From the NCBI GenBank assembly GCA_024707305.1, contig JANPZZ010000012.1:89592-153591 (forward strand): 64,000 nucleotides of DNA, written 5' to 3'. Below the pieces are notes generated by a model, which saw only the letters and a program-made list of their open reading frames with translations, was not told the origin of the DNA and ran no database searches. This DNA comes from Chitinophagaceae bacterium (lineage in GTDB: Bacteria > Bacteroidota > Bacteroidia > Chitinophagales > Chitinophagaceae). The translations under genes and the position numbers were made by a program. This document shows, piece after piece, positions 1 through 12,400 of the stretch; the stretch's first letter is position 1; every line of letters begins with the position of its first letter.

Positions 1-1160
1 CGAGCGCACGGCTACGAACGTCGAGGTTTTCATTAAACGGAAGGATGGTCTGGAAAAGTTGTTTATCGGGATGAAAATAATTTACGCCTTTATTGCCCCC
101 CGTCCAGATGTTACCTTCGCGATCTACCAGTGCGGCACCATGTAGGTTCTCCAGCGGACTCTGCGGCATTCCGGTCTGGTGCAGAAAGCGCCGGATGCTA
201 TCCGAAGCGGGTAAATACTCCAGCAATCCATCGGAGGTGGTTATGATCCAGATACGACCCACCTGGTCGCGGAAAATACCATTTACATTATTAGAAATGG
301 TTTGAAGATTGGCCGTCAGGAAACGTTGATAGCGATGCAGTCTACCGTTTTTATCCAGTCGCATGAGTCCCTCACTACCATAACATCCCAACCATATGTT
401 GTCGTTTGCGTCAACACATACTGTTCGAAGTATTGCGTACCCGATTTCTTTAACAGGAATTTCTTCTGCAATGTTCGTGTTTGTATTATATCGCCACAGT
501 CCATAAAGTGTTGCGAGATACAGCCAATCTCCTTTTCTATCCATATCGAGAATGCGCCTTCCGAGTGTACGCTTCTGCAGGCTATCTGTTATACTGTCAT
601 GAATAAAATTCACCTCTTTTGTTGCAGGATTCATAACAGCGAGACCTTTATGCGTAGCGATATAAACCCGGTTGCTATCCCAAACAAAAATTCCATTGAT
701 ACGTGTATTTTTGAAAGCAGCTACATGGATGAACTTCCCTGAATCATAATCATACTCCATCACGCCCGTTTCAAAACCGATCCAGAACCGGCCGCTACTA
801 TCTAATGCCATCGCCTGTGGAAGACTTGCGAGCGGTTTTGTACTATCGCCCGGCTGTGAGGTGAACCATTTTATTTCCCGTCCATTGTAACGGTTGAGTC
901 CACCCGCGCTTCCAATCCAGATATAACCGTATTTATCCTGGCCGATCGCATGAATATTTCCATCGTTCAGGGCCTTCGGCTACCGTTAGTTTATGAAATG
1001 ATGAAGGATGTTGTGCGTATGGTACAAGCGCAGCAATCAATAATACCAGTATAAAAAAACGGCGGGGACACTTCCGTTCCGCGGCAAAGACGGTCGGCGT
1101 AAAGGCTGATTTCGGCGTGGTTTCTCTAGCCGCAAGAAGATGTAAAGCCTGTTTATTCAT
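1..1160 (-). CDS. Two-component regulator propeller sensor (5' part, frameshifted, runs off left edge)
   Basis: The minus strand starts at ATG 1158-1160 and has a hydrophobic export segment (FFILVLLIAALVPYAQ). It then reads FHKLTVAEG, followed by blades with the signature of two-component regulator propellers: IHAIGQDKYGYIWIGSAGG, RFWIGFETG, IWLGCYG, GRIWIITTSDGLLEYLP and GNIWTGGNKG. Such propellers form the periplasmic sensor half of HTCS or LytS-like kinases in Bacteroidota; the kinase half would lie left of the window. One extra C in the CCC near position 973 shifts the frame between LTVAEG and LNDGNIHAIG; removing it restores the canonical LTVAEGLNDG join. The family is clear. Whether the missing C-terminus is a histidine kinase, AraC hybrid or LytTR-type partner cannot be seen. 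Confidence 0.75.
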
Positions 1161-1444
1161 CTGTGCTGAAATTAAGCAAGGCTCGTCAAATGCCGAATTT
1201 TTCCCATCTGAATGGGGCGAAATGGGGTAGGAAACGTATAAAATTGGGCCCGAAGCGTGGATGTAAAAACCGGACAGCATTGAAATCAATTCATTCCCCG
1301 CTTGCTGCAATTCGTTTGAAACAAATTTCCATTCATTCAGAGTCCCGATTGGTGTCCGAAAATTACATCGCAGCTTTGGTGAAAATTTGTTCAAATGGGT
1401 TTCATCATTTCAAATCATTGATGGAACACGCAAAAAAAGAGTTT

Positions 1445-2990
1445 ATGAAAAGTATAGCCATTTTTTCAACATTGCTGGGAATGCTTTTATTGCAATCCTG
1501 CAGCAAAACAAAAGACGCACCGTCGCCGGGTCCCGATCCGGTTACACCCACTCATTTTTCTTTACAGTTCAAGCCGTCGATTGTACTCGCGGCAGGCGAA
1601 CAAATGCAGGATTATGAGTTTATCATTAGCCTGAATAATAACCAGGATGAGCCAGTGCTGGTTGATAAGAAACTTGCATTGCTGGATTCAGGGGGGCTGT
1701 ATGCAGCGAAGCTGGAACTTCAACGGGGGACGTACAGGCTTACGAAGTTCTTACTCGCGCGAAAAACCGGGAGGGTTTTGTTTGCATCGCCGATAGCCGG
1801 TTCTCAGAAAGCACAATTGGTTACGCAGCCGCTTTCAATGGTAGTAACCAACGGCCAAACGAATTTGAAAGTGCAGGAAGTACAGCTCCTGCCTGTCAAT
1901 CCGAACGACCGCGAGTCGTTCTTCGGTTATCCTGACGGAATTTTTAATCTGCCATTAGATCCTAACGAACCGGAACCCGCAACACGGAAACTCAAGGTGC
2001 ACCCTGTAGTAAGAATTGGTGATGTTGTTTACGACAGTATACCGACATCCCTGCAATTATACACCTGGGATCAGCAGAATAATGTGAACCTGCTTCAATT
2101 TAGTTCTCCGGGAGGTATCCATGAGATTACATTAGCGCCCAACGTCCGCCGTTTCAGAGTACGTATGAGCAAGTGGGCTTCCCAGTCTGAGTTGGAACTT
2201 ACCGTAGGTCAGCTGGAAGAGACAAGAGTATACAAACTGGAAATTGTAAAAGCACCGCAGCCACTTAGAGAATTATTAACTTATAAGATGGTAAACAATA
2301 ACTGGGCCGCCATTGAAAAAGTTGAATACAAATACGATGCTGCAGGAAGACAAAAACAAACGCATGCATTTTCGTAAGCGGGCAGATGGCTCTGTCTTTG
2401 TTGCTATGACCGAAGATGCGGAATTTTCTAATGGAAAGGTTTCTAAAATCACACGAAAAGCGGAAGATGGACGCATAATTGGAAATACGCAGTTTCAGTA
2501 CCATGGAAATGGATTGGTGAGTAATATTCGCCACCAGGAAGGAACGGATAGTGTTACAACGATTACACTCAGTTATACAACCAGTCTTGATGCGAATAAC
2601 AATCTGAAAATCGAATCGTTTGGCGCCAACATAGAATATAGTTTCTCGCTCATGCGACATGCCTATCAGGCATACCTCGATGGGGGAGTGGTGGTGAATG
2701 ATGGATTATCGAGTGCGAATGGTAACTGGGAAGAAGGTCTCTATCAATATGATGGAAGTATCAATCCTTTTTATGGTGATGGCTGGCCCGACATGCAGCA
2801 ATTTGTTATCGGCAAACACAATCTTGAAATGCAATGGAAGACTTATGTAAATTACTGGCCGCCATTTGAGGTATATAATATCGCCTACAATTACACACCG
2901 GATGGATACCCAAAAGAGGTATTGAAAAGCCATCGCAATGCGAGAACGCATGCTCACATTGACAGTTTTAAGGAAGTGTATGTCTATTAA
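1445..2990 (+). CDS. Surface lipoprotein with YD-like C-terminal part (frameshifted)
   Basis: I chose the ATG at 1445 because it starts a lipoprotein signal (MKSIAIFSTLLGMLLLQSC) with the lipobox cysteine near residue 19; longer in-frame starts lack a signal. The first roughly 300 residues are predicted beta-rich with no family I recognise. After residue 295 the sequence has YD-repeat character (KVEYKYDAAGRQKQ, QFQYHGNGLVSNI, AYNYTPDGYPKEVLKS). The frame breaks near 2372 in TTTT; with one T fewer the reading HAFRKRADGSVFVAM is continuous to the stop at 2990, giving about 515 residues. It is divergent from the upstream propeller gene. Role unknown; probably exposed on the cell surface. Confidence 0.65.
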
Positions 2991-2995
2991 ATAGA

Positions 2996-3199
2996 TTAAT
3001 TGAGTATATACCGCTGAAGTGAAAGGGATTTGTATGGGGTATCAAAGTAGGCAAGCAGCGCTTTTCGCCAGCAGTCTTCTTTCTTTCCCATATTAATTAT
3101 TTCCTGAAGATAAATAGAGCGCTTTCGATGGTCCAGGTTGTCCAGAACAAACCGAAGCACCAGTTTTTTGGCTGTGGAGGTTGAGCGGGCACGTAACAT
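2996..3199 (-). CDS. Small unrecognised ORF or 3' gene remnant
   Basis: An open frame of 67 codons from ATG 3197-3199 on the minus strand, convergent with the lipoprotein gene and 5 bp from it. The product is basic and helix-rich, with the segment MGKKEDCWRKALLAYFDTPY near the end. That end faintly recalls the C-terminus of tRNA 2-selenouridine synthases (a run ending in a KALLxYYDxxY-like motif), but the match is too weak to name it. There is no signal peptide. It may be a decayed 3' end of a longer gene, because the region upstream on this strand is repetitive and non-coding. Confidence 0.3.
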   Translation of the reverse strand: MLRARSTSTAKKLVLRFVLDNLDHRKRSIYLQEIINMGKKEDCWRKALLAYFDTPYKSLSLQRYILN

Positions 3200-3240
3200 G
3201 GTTGGGGTTTTCAGAGGTAGAGAAAAAAATGATGCCAGAA

Positions 3241-3444
3241 GCGTGAGGCGTGAGGCGTGAGACGTGAGAAGGGGATAAGGAAATGTCAGTGGCGAGAACG
3301 CTGTGTATTCTGTGGGTAGGCTTCTCTTCAAAATATTTCCCACAGATTTACTCAGATGTACACACAGATTGCACGGATTTTTTTGTTTAGATATAAATGA
3401 TGCATCCACCTATCATCTCACGCCTCACGTCTCACGCCTCACGT
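3241..3444. repeat. Inverted pair of GCGTGAG tandem clusters
   Basis: Positions 3241-3270 hold several GCGTGAG/ACGTGAG units in tandem, and 3415-3444 hold the reverse-complement units (CTCACGCCTCACG). The two clusters face each other across about 145 bp in the gap between the small minus-strand ORF and the DUF4249 gene. A transcript could fold into an imperfect hairpin. No gene is visible in the roughly 250 bp between the flanking genes. Confidence 0.6.
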
Positions 3445-3447
3445 ATT

Positions 3448-4260
3448 TCAAGGCACTACTATCGTTTTCGTTCTCTCCGCATGCGCGCTGAAGTAGCCCA
3501 ACGCACCTCCGCGGATATTAGAGACCGGATTGGATGGCGCTGCCTGTTGGTTGCCGCCACTGGCGCTGCGGTCGAGGCTGAACCAGTATTTATAGACCGG
3601 CGCATCAATTGCCTGCAATGTTACTTCCACTTCATCACCACTTTTGAGAGCCACATTTCCTGCATCTTCATCTACAAAATAAAACAGGGTAGAGGAGATC
3701 AAACGCCCATCGGAATAGTCATCATTCATAATCATGATGCGCATTTCCTTCAACCCGTTTACCACCTGGTGAAACCGGTAAGCATTCCCACGTCCGGGAG
3801 GATCCTGGAACAACACATTCACCGTTTTTTGATATTCACCAAATAAGAGTTCATCTGTAATGAAGAGTGAATCGATATCCACCGGCTCAGGCATTTTACA
3901 AACAGCCGTAAACGTTTCACTGTTCACCTGTACATTGAGCGTATATGTTCTACCTGGAACTGCTACGAGTGTGCCGTGTGAATAGGTGCCGGAATTATTA
4001 TCTGTAAAATCGTAGATATTACCCAGGTTATCACTAATGGTTACAGTAGCGCCATTTATTCCCGGTGTATAATTGCTTTCGTCAAAGTTCACGGTTTGCG
4101 TAATACGCACCCGCGCAGTGCCCGCTTCCTCAGAGATAGTGGCCTCCACCACATATTTTTTCTCTGCGTTGTTTAAATCAATGTCAATGACTTTTTCGCA
4201 TGAGCTCAGCAGTATTATACCCAGGCATAGCGCTATCGTTAATTTGAACTGCTTCATCAT
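3448..4260 (-). CDS. DUF4249 family lipoprotein
   Basis: A 270-residue protein beginning with a lipoprotein signal (KLTIALCLGIILLSSC, lipobox Cys near residue 21) followed by EKVIDIDLNNAEKKYVVEA, the standard opening of DUF4249 proteins (CEKVIDLDL...KLVVEG). The rest is beta-rich, with the family's PGRTYTLNV and YRFHQVVNG patterns. The length is typical. It sits directly downstream of a TonB-dependent receptor with no gap, the usual arrangement: the receptor forms the outer-membrane channel and the DUF4249 lipoprotein is presumably its surface partner. The substrate is unknown; no SusD-type or glycan-degrading gene is nearby, so a polysaccharide role is not supported. Confidence 0.9.
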   Translation of the reverse strand: MMKQFKLTIALCLGIILLSSCEKVIDIDLNNAEKKYVVEATISEEAGTARVRITQTVNFDESNYTPGINGATVTISDNLGNIYDFTDNNSGTYSHGTLVAVPGRTYTLNVQVNSETFTAVCKMPEPVDIDSLFITDELLFGEYQKTVNVLFQDPPGRGNAYRFHQVVNGLKEMRIMIMNDDYSDGRLISSTLFYFVDEDAGNVALKSGDEVEVTLQAIDAPVYKYWFSLDRSASGGNQQAAPSNPVSNIRGGALGYFSAHAERTKTIVVP

Positions 4261-6592
4261 TTAAAATTTAAAATTATAAGACACCGATGGAATGAATTTA
4301 AATAATGCATACCGCACAGCTTCTGTTCTTGAAGCATCATCCGGTTTATCACGGAAGCTGATGGTGTAAGCATTCTCACGACCGTAGGCATTGTACAAAC
4401 TGAAACTTAATTCAGATGACCAGCGTTTTTTCTTCTTCAGTTCCAGGTTGGCGCCTATGTCCAGGCGGTGATAGCTGGGCATACGGTAACCATTCCGTTC
4501 TGTATAATAAAATACGGTGCGATTGTCAACCCGATATTTTCCCGCAGGAAACGTAACCGCTTCTCCGGTATAAAAAATCCAGTTGGCTGATAACGTCCAT
4601 TTTGAACTTAGCTGATAAGAACCTACAAGGGCAATTTCATGCGTCCTGTCCTGACGGGCATTGTACCATTGATTGTTATTGATGCCATCGATTTTGCGTT
4701 CAGTTTTCGAGAGTGTATAGCTGACCCATCCGGTGAATTTCCCTGCTTTTTTCTTTAATAGTGTTTCAAGTCCATATGCCCTTCCTTTTCCAAATAACAA
4801 TTCTGATTCAATAGCGTCGTTGTTGGCAAAAACATCAGCTCCGTCGCGATAGTCGATCTGGTTTTGCATGGTCTTGAAATAAGTTTCTACGCTCCATTCC
4901 CAGGTTCTGTTAAAAAGGTCGCGGTAAAAACCAACCGATACCTGATCAGATATTTCCGGTTTAATAATATTTGTGCTGGCAATCCACTTATCAGTTGGGT
5001 TCGATGAAGTGGAATTCGAAACCAGGTGGAGGTTTTGAGTATTTCTCACATAGGATGCTTTTACCGACACCGCTGGATTGATCACATAACTGGCCGCAAT
5101 GCGCGGTTCGGGATTGATGTAAGTCTGTACAAATTCCCCACGTTTGTAGCGTGTTGTATTGGTAACGTTTCCTTCTTCATCCACCTCAAAGTAGTCGCCT
5201 TCACCGAGGATGCTGAATGAAGAGAGCCGCAATCCGTATGTGAGGTTGAATTTATCGGAAGCTTTCCATGTATTTGTAATAAAGATGGCATTTTCCCACG
5301 AATATCTTTTCTGCAATGCAGATGAATTCAATCCCGGTGAACTTTTAGCGTCTACTTCTCCGGGAGTGATGGTATGGTAAATGGTGTTGAAACCAAAGCG
5401 AACATTGTTTCTGGTGCTTGCGTTCCATTGGTATTCCTGTTTCAGGTTCCAGTCCTGGATCTGTGAAAAAAATATCAAAGTCATCACCGCCACTGCGGAT
5501 GTTGATCAGGTATTTGTAATTACTAAATATCAATGAAGTGTTCTTAAATAATTTGCTGTTGAAAATATGATTCCAACGCAAAGTGCCCGTACCATTACCC
5601 CACTGAATTCCGAATGTTTCTCCCACACCTAAATGATCCTTTCCAAAATAACCAGACAAATAGAGTCTGTCTTTATCGCCAAGCTGGTAATTCAGCTTCG
5701 CATTCAGGTCGTAGAAATAAAGTTTATTCTGATTGATAGAAGAATCTTTCGAAAGTTTTAAAAACATGTCGGCATAAGTGCGACGACCGGTCACCAGGAA
5801 CGAAGATTTATCTTTCTGTATCGGACCTTCCACATTCAGTTTGGCAGAAATAAGACCGATGCCACCGCTCACGTTATAATCCTGGTTGTTGCCATCGTTC
5901 ATTTTAATATCCACCACCGATGACAGGCGGCCACCGTACTGGGCAGGCATGCCGCCTTTATAAACGGTCATGTCTTTTACGGCATCAGAGTTAAATGTGC
6001 TGAAGAATCCCAACAGGTGGGATGCGTTGTAAACCGGCGATTCATCTAACAAAATCAGATTCTGATCTCCCGCGCCACCACGAACATAAAATCCGCTATT
6101 GCCATCACCAGCCGATTTTATACCGGGCAGCAATTGCATCGTTTTTAAAATATCACGTTCGCCTAATAATACAGGAACGTTTTTAATCTCGCGGGTGCTG
6201 ATTCTCTCCATACCCATCTGCGGACTGCTGATGCTGCGGCCACGTGATTGCGCGGAAACGATTACACCTTCCAGGCTTTTTACTTCTTCTTCCAGGAAGA
6301 TATTGAGACGGATATCTGCATCTAAATTCAGCGAATCAATTTGGGATTGCAATCCGATTGCTGTAATCTGAAGTATGTACTTTCCCGCTGGGAGGGTGAG
6401 AGAATAGAATCCATATTCATTGCTGGCTGTGCTGGCATTGCCTGCACGAACCGTGGCACCAATGATCGTTTCTCCTTTTGATTTTGATTTAATGATGCCG
6501 CTAACGGTAAATTTTTCGGAACCGGTGTTTTCCTGCGCAACCAGATTTCCATAGCAGATCAGCACAATCGCCAGAAACAGAATCTTTTTCAT
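4261..6592 (-). CDS. TonB-dependent receptor with carboxypeptidase-like N-terminal domain (frameshifted)
   Basis: The protein has a signal peptide (KKILFLAIVLICYGNLVAQ) and then a CarboxypepD_reg-like domain (FTVSGIIKSKSKGETIIGAT, YGFYSLTLPAGKY). Next comes a TonB plug (VPVLLGERDILKTMQLLPG, FYVRGGAGDQNLILLDE) and a C-terminal beta barrel ending in aromatic F (VSYNFKF). The plug type with ERDILKTMQLLPG belongs to the receptor group found with DUF4249 lipoproteins, and one follows immediately. The frame breaks near 5470 in a run of seven T (minus strand); with six T the reading DDFDIFFSQIQDWNLKQEY is continuous, giving about 775 residues, a normal size. I take the break as a sequencing error. 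Confidence 0.88.
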
Positions 6593-6632
6593 AAATAATT
6601 GATGGGCCGGTACGTTGGCCTAATTGATCAAA

Positions 6633-7472
6633 TCAGGGCAGGAAAGTGTAGGCATATTCAATTCGGCCCGTCATTTCCTTCTGTTTGTTAAACAAAGCTT
6701 CTCTTGTTTTTAAGCCGTGTTCGTTATAAGCATACCGCCAGATGATGTAATCGCTGCTTCTTGTGGAAACTGTGGCGATCTTTTGTATCACGCGGCCCTG
6801 CTCATCGTATTCAAACATAAAATCAGGTAACAACTTTTTCAGCCGTTTGTTGTAACGAACGATGTCTGTTATTTGATCCTGGCTATTGTAGTAATAGTAG
6901 AGTTGATCTAAACCCGTATTTCTGCGGAATAATTGTTCATCGGCAACGCGTCCTTTTTCGTCTTTTGTTAAACGAAATTCGGTGGTATCTTTTTTATCAA
7001 CGATTCGCAGGAAGCGGGTAGGACTGCCTGACGCGTCATAACTCCATTGATGCGATTCTGTCTGACTAAACTCCTGCGCTGAATCTTTTACATTGATGAG
7101 GACCTCTGAGATTCTATTCTGTGGATCGTATTTATATTCCGTAAGACTGGTAACGCCATTAGCGGAATCCGTAATACTCAGCAGTCGTCCGGCAGTATTA
7201 AAGCGATAGGCAGTGCGGCTGATCGACAATCCATTCCTTGTTTGTACCAGCCAGGTGCGGGTAGACGGATGAACCTGCTGCCATTCATTAAAGTCGCGAG
7301 AGCGGGCGCCGCGTTCATCAAAACCCGTAGCAGTTACGGTTTCAACTTTCTGATCAAGCAGCACTTTCATACGTTGCTCAATCGACTTTGCTTCCAGCAA
7401 TTCGTTGAAATAATGTTGCGCAGGAGCAACAAATGGGATAACCAGCAAAAGGATAAGCGAATATGTCTTCAT
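6633..7472 (-). CDS. Secreted YD-motif protein
   Basis: I set the start at 7472 because MKTYSLILLLVIPFVAPAQ is a clear signal peptide; the longer frame from 7514 adds residues ahead of it. The mature part, about 260 residues, repeats a pattern of beta strands with YxYDxxGR-like cores: TAYRFNTAGRLLSI, TEYKYDPQNRISEV, HQWSYDASGSPTR, FEYDEQGRVIQKI and WRYAYNEHGLKTR. This resembles RHS/YD repeats but without an Rhs core or a toxin tip. The gene lies about 40 bp upstream of the receptor gene on the same strand and might be co-transcribed. Role unknown; surface or periplasmic location inferred. Confidence 0.7.
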   Translation of the reverse strand: MKTYSLILLLVIPFVAPAQHYFNELLEAKSIEQRMKVLLDQKVETVTATGFDERGARSRDFNEWQQVHPSTRTWLVQTRNGLSISRTAYRFNTAGRLLSITDSANGVTSLTEYKYDPQNRISEVLINVKDSAQEFSQTESHQWSYDASGSPTRFLRIVDKKDTTEFRLTKDEKGRVADEQLFRRNTGLDQLYYYYNSQDQITDIVRYNKRLKKLLPDFMFEYDEQGRVIQKIATVSTRSSDYIIWRYAYNEHGLKTREALFNKQKEMTGRIEYAYTFLP

Positions 7473-7558
7473 TGATAAATGGATATTCAGCAAAAATAAA
7501 CGAATAAAGCCCACTAATCGTTAATTTGCCCGGGCGAAATACTGTTAAAACCAAACTA

Positions 7559-8632
7559 ATGTCTCACACACCAGAACGGAAAGAAAGGGATTGTCTTAAC
7601 TGCGGCACATTTGTTCAGGGAAAATATTGTCATAAATGCGGCCAGGCCAATGTGATTCCAAAGGAAACATTCTGGGCCATGGTCACCCATTTGTATATGA
7701 TATCACCCATTTTGATGGTAAATTCTTCGAAACAGTCAATATTCTGCTGAAAAAACCGGGCTTTCTCTCGCAACAATACATGAAGGGGAAAAGGGCGAGT
7801 TATCTTAACCCCATCCGGATGTACATATTTATGTCCGCCTTTTTTTTCCTGGTATTTTTCAGTATCAATAAAACCACAAGATATACTGGCGACATGAATG
7901 AGCCGCTAACTACGGCGCAACGCGATTCCATTTTATCGGAAATCAAAGCAGGTGAATACAATCGGACCGACAGTGCGGTTCTTTACCGGATCACGGCGCT
8001 GATCAGCGATACTACCCGCCCTTTACGTAAACTGGATTTGCTGCCCCTTAGCGAAGATTTTGTGGTGATGATTACATTTGGGCAACGGTACAATTCCCGC
8101 GAACAATACGATTCAATACAGGCTGCCCTGCCAAAAAGCGAACGCGATAACTGGTTCCAGAAATTATGGAACAAACGGGCGATAGAACTGAACGAAAAAA
8201 TACCGGAATGATCCGTTTATGTCGTGGAGGGAAATCCTCAATATTGTGCTACACAAATTGCCTTACCTGCTATTTGTGAGCCTGCCGTTTTTTGCGTTAT
8301 TGCTGAAAGTGCTCTATTACCGACGTAAGGAATTCTATTTTGCGGATCATGGGATTTTTACGGTTCATCACTATGTCGTTAGCTTTATCATGTTGCTGCT
8401 GGTATTCCTTTGGAACAAGCTGCACGGCCTCACAGACTGGTGGTTTTGGAACCTGCTGATAATTGCTTCTGTTTTTGCAATACCGATTTATCTCTATAAA
8501 GCCATGCGTCGATTTTACGGGCAAAGCAGATGGAAAACAATGCTGAAATTTTTGTTGTTAAACATCTCGGCATTTATATTGATCACACTTTTGTTTGTTG
8601 CATTTTTCATTTTCTCTGTATTCAATCTTTAA
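7559..8632 (+). CDS. DUF3667 family membrane protein (two frameshifts)
   Basis: The start at 7559 gives MSHTPERKERDCLNCGTFVQG followed by KYCHKCGQ, a four-Cys zinc-ribbon-like N-terminus (CLNCG...CHKCG) diagnostic of DUF3667. The conserved YLNPIRMYIFMSAFFFLVFF membrane segment follows, then a soluble middle and further membrane helices (LPYLLFVSLPFFALLLKVLYY, YVVSFIMLLLVFLW, FWNLLIIASVFAIPIYLY, LLLNISAFILITLLFVAFFI). Two breaks interrupt it: one T missing near 7690 (HFVYDITHFDGKF) and one A too many near 8200 (NEKYRNDPFMSWREIL). Repaired, it is one protein of about 357 residues, the normal family length. Function is unknown. Confidence 0.85.
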
Positions 8633-8641
8633 TCTTATTTT

Positions 8642-9417
8642 ATGTCAGATACTTTATCCCAATCGTTTCTCGGGCTGGTGCAGATAATGGATGAACTGCG
8701 GGAACAATGTCCCTGGGATCGAAAACAAACCATTCACTCGCTGCGTCAGATGACGATCGAAGAGAGTTTTGAACTGGTGGATGCTATTACCGACAACGAC
8801 TGGAAGGGGATACGTGAGGAGTTGGGGGATCTGATGCTGCATATTCTTTTTATTCGCGTATTGCAAAAGAGGAAAAGCAGTTTACGATTGAAGAAGTGAT
8901 CAATGGCATCAGTGAAAAACTGATTTCGCGCCACCCGCATATTTATGGGGATGTAAAAGCCGATAGCGCAGAAGAGGTAAAGAAGAACTGGGAAAACCTG
9001 AAGCTGAAAGAAGGGAAGAAATCCGTTATTGGCGGCGTGCCACGTTCCTTACCAGCCATGGTAAAAGCCATGCGATTGCAGGAGAAGGCGAAAGTGGTGG
9101 GCTTTGAATGGGAAAACCGCGACCAGGTTTGGGAAAAAGTGGAAGAAGAAACCAGGGAATTAAAAGAAGCGGTGGCGCTCAACAACCCTGATAAAGTGGA
9201 GGAGGAACTGGGAGATCTTTTCTTCTCTCTCATCAATTATGCACGGTTTTTGCAGTTGGATGCCGAAAATGCCTTAGAACGGACCAATAAAAAGTTTATC
9301 CACCGCTTTACACAAATGGAATCAAAAGCCCTGGCCGACGGAAAAGACCTGGCCAGCATGTCCCTCGAAGAGATGGACGCCATTTGGAACAGCATCAAAA
9401 AGCAGCCCAATAAGTGA
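8642..9417 (+). CDS. mazG: Nucleoside triphosphate pyrophosphohydrolase MazG (frameshifted)
   Basis: MazG hydrolyses (d)NTPs to the monophosphate and pyrophosphate, clearing aberrant nucleotides and influencing ppGpp levels. The sequence has both MazG domains: the first with CPWDRKQTIHSLRQMTIEES and EELGDLMLHILF, the second with FEWENRDQVWEKVEEE and VEEELGDLFFSLINYARFL. The paired EExxE and EELGD metal-binding motifs are intact. One T is missing in the T run near 8865; restoring it gives the expected HILFYSRIAKEEKQFTIEEV and a single protein of about 258 residues. Its TGA stop overlaps the GTG start of the downstream kinase gene, suggesting translational coupling. Confidence 0.93.
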
Positions 9418-12400
9418 GCCAAACCTGGAAAAATAAGGGATACTGGAAATGGGGACTTCTGATTCTTTCAGCATTACTCTTTACGTTTTCCATCGTCTTT
9501 AACCGGTTTTCAACTTATCGCTCTTCGTTACAGGGTGAGGTGAAGAAGGCTGAAAAATATCTGCACAATCAGCAAAAGGATTTTGAGAAGTTTCTGCAGG
9601 ACACAGTGCTGGTTGGCAAACTGGTTCGCAATGCCGAAGATCGTGGCCAGTTCGATGCGCTTATTGCCAAAAAATATGGCATCTATCTCTACGAGGTTAA
9701 AGAAACCGGCACGCTTACCCTTAATTTTTGGAATACCCAACTGGTGCTTCCTCCCGACGAAACTTTTTCCGTTCCGGAAATGGAAGAGTATTTGTCGCTT
9801 CCCAATGGAGAATACCTGATCGTTAAAAAAACACTCCGCGTTTTTGAACAAACCATCATGGCTTATGCTATGATTCCGGTTAAAACAATTTACTTCCAGG
9901 AAAAATCTTACCTGCCAAGCAGAATGGTTTATTCCGAAGATGTGGATGGCCGCGTGATGATCGCGACGGATGAGACGGATTTTCCGGTAAAGAGTTTGAG
10001 TGGAAAGTCCTTGTTTTATCTCGATAAAGTAGCCACTTCCGGTTTGCAGGTAAACGATAACTTAACCATCTTCCTGCGGGCGAGTGCTTTGTTGATCCTG
10101 TTGCTGGTGGTGCATCTTTTTGCAGAAACGCTGGCACGCAACCGCATTGGGAAAGGTGTGGCATTCCTTGTTTGTTGCCTGGTTTTTATCAGGGTACTCA
10201 CTTATATTTTCCCTGAAATCCTAAACCTGCGCCAGTTTCCCTTATTCGATCCACAGATTTATGGTTCAAGTATTGTGCAACGCTCTTTGGGCGACCTGTT
10301 GTTGAATTCTATTTTTTTCTGCTGGATGGTAGTATTTACCTGGTCGAAAGTGCATCAACGTAAAGACCTTACCACGCCATGGATTAAATCCGTTAAGTGG
10401 CCCGTTGCTATTTTCTGTATCTGCCTGCTGATTTATTCCACGTTTATCCTGTCCTCAGTAATCAGGAGTATTGTAGCTGATTCAAAAATTTCGTTTGACG
10501 TAACCAACTTCTTCAGCCTCAATTTTTATACGGTTGTCGGATTTTTTGTGCTGGCCACCTTAACGCTTTCTTACTTTTATTTCACACAATTACTTTTCAG
10601 GATCATATTTCCGGTGCTGGGAAACAACCGATGGCTGGTTTATTTCGGTATCGCATTCTCGGGTCTGGTGTTTTTAAGTATCCGCTCTGGCGATCCCACG
10701 GTTTTGTTTTATCTGCCAGTACTCGCCTGGTTATTGTTGTATACCTGGCTGATTGATCGTGAAGGAAAGATTCTAACGCGTTTCCGCATTAATGTTGCCG
10801 GTATCCTTTTCTGGATTGCCATTTTTTCTATTTCCATTGCAGCCATCATGCTGGCTGAAAACCGGAAGGCGGAATGGGAAAAAAGGAAGTTCTATGCCGA
10901 AAAAGCTAACGGTACAAACGGATCCATCCAGCGAACGGCTGATGAACATCGCGCTTGCATATCTCGATGCCGACTTCCTGGAAGAGAATTTCCATCGTTT
11001 CTCTGATAGTGCTGCCAGCGCATTTTTACGCGATAGCATCATCACACAAACCTATAAACTCTATACCGAGAGTTTTGATACGCGATTGTATGCGTTTGAT
11101 TCAGTAGGACAACCACTGTGGAATAATGATCCTACAACCTACGACGCGCTTAATACGATTGTAACGCAGCAATCGCACAGAACGGATGTAGAAGGGCTTT
11201 ATTTCCATGAAACTTCGTTTGATAAGTTTATTTACATCACGCGCCGGAAAGCGGTGACATCGGATGGCAAAGTGTTGGGACATTTCTTTATTCTATCTAA
11301 TCCAAGAAGATTTAGTACGGGCGAAATTTTTCCCGAGCTTTTCAGGCAGTACAAACAGAATTCACCCGAGAATTCTCCCATATATTTTTATGCTGTTTAC
11401 AACAAAGGTCAGCTTACCGATAATTTCTCACACCGGTATCCTTTCCCTACAAAAATTGAAGATAACCGACGTTGGGTAGGGAATAATGAATTTGAACGCC
11501 GCACAAATGGCACTTATGATGAACTGTGGTTCCGGGCAACCAATCAGAAAGTGGTGGTGATTGCTCGCAAGCGCGATACAATTATCGAAACGATCACCCT
11601 GTTTTCTTATATCTTCTGCTCCTTTATCTTCCTGGTTTTTGTGGTGCAAATGATATCGTTGATGCTGAAGGCCGCAATTGACCGGGACGAATTCAAACGC
11701 TTTTTCCATTTTAATATCAGAAACCAGGTACATAGTACCATCATCTTTGTCAGCATATTCTCCTTTATCATTATTGGTGTTGCTACGATTAATTTCTTTA
11801 AAGCACGTTATCACCGAAACAATAGTGATCGCCTGAGCCGCACCATGAGTGTAATGGTAAATGAAATGGAGAAACGGATTGGTGTGCACGATTCATTTGA
11901 AGAAGTGGGCGGGATCTATGATTCTGTGTCAACTTTTAATCTCGGTGCACTGGTAGAAGAAGTGTCAGAAATACATGGTGTGGATGTGAATGTGTATGAC
12001 TTGCATGGTAATCTTCGTGAAACTTCGGAACGCGATGTGTATTCGAAGGGGATGATCAGTAATAAAATGCATCCGGTAGCTTATTATCACCTTGCACGTC
12101 TCAACCAGATAGAACACGTACAGCAGGAAAGTTTTGCCGATTTGCCTTATTTGAGTGTGTATGCGCCCGTTCGCGATCGCAATGGGAATGCATATGCCTA
12201 TCTCAGCATCCCTTACTTCACCGCACAGTTTGAACTAAACCAGGAGATATCCAACTTCATCGTAACGGTGATCAATCTGAACGCATTCATATTACTGATT
12301 GCAGGTTTGATTGCATTGATGATTACCAACAGAATCACAAGATCCTTCTCTGTAATCAGCAACAAGATGAAGGATGTAAATATCGGTAGCCAGAATGAGG

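Noticed and set aside
302..742. Plus-strand frame of 146 codons
   Set aside because: Antisense to the propeller blades, whose conserved WIG motifs are clear on the minus strand.
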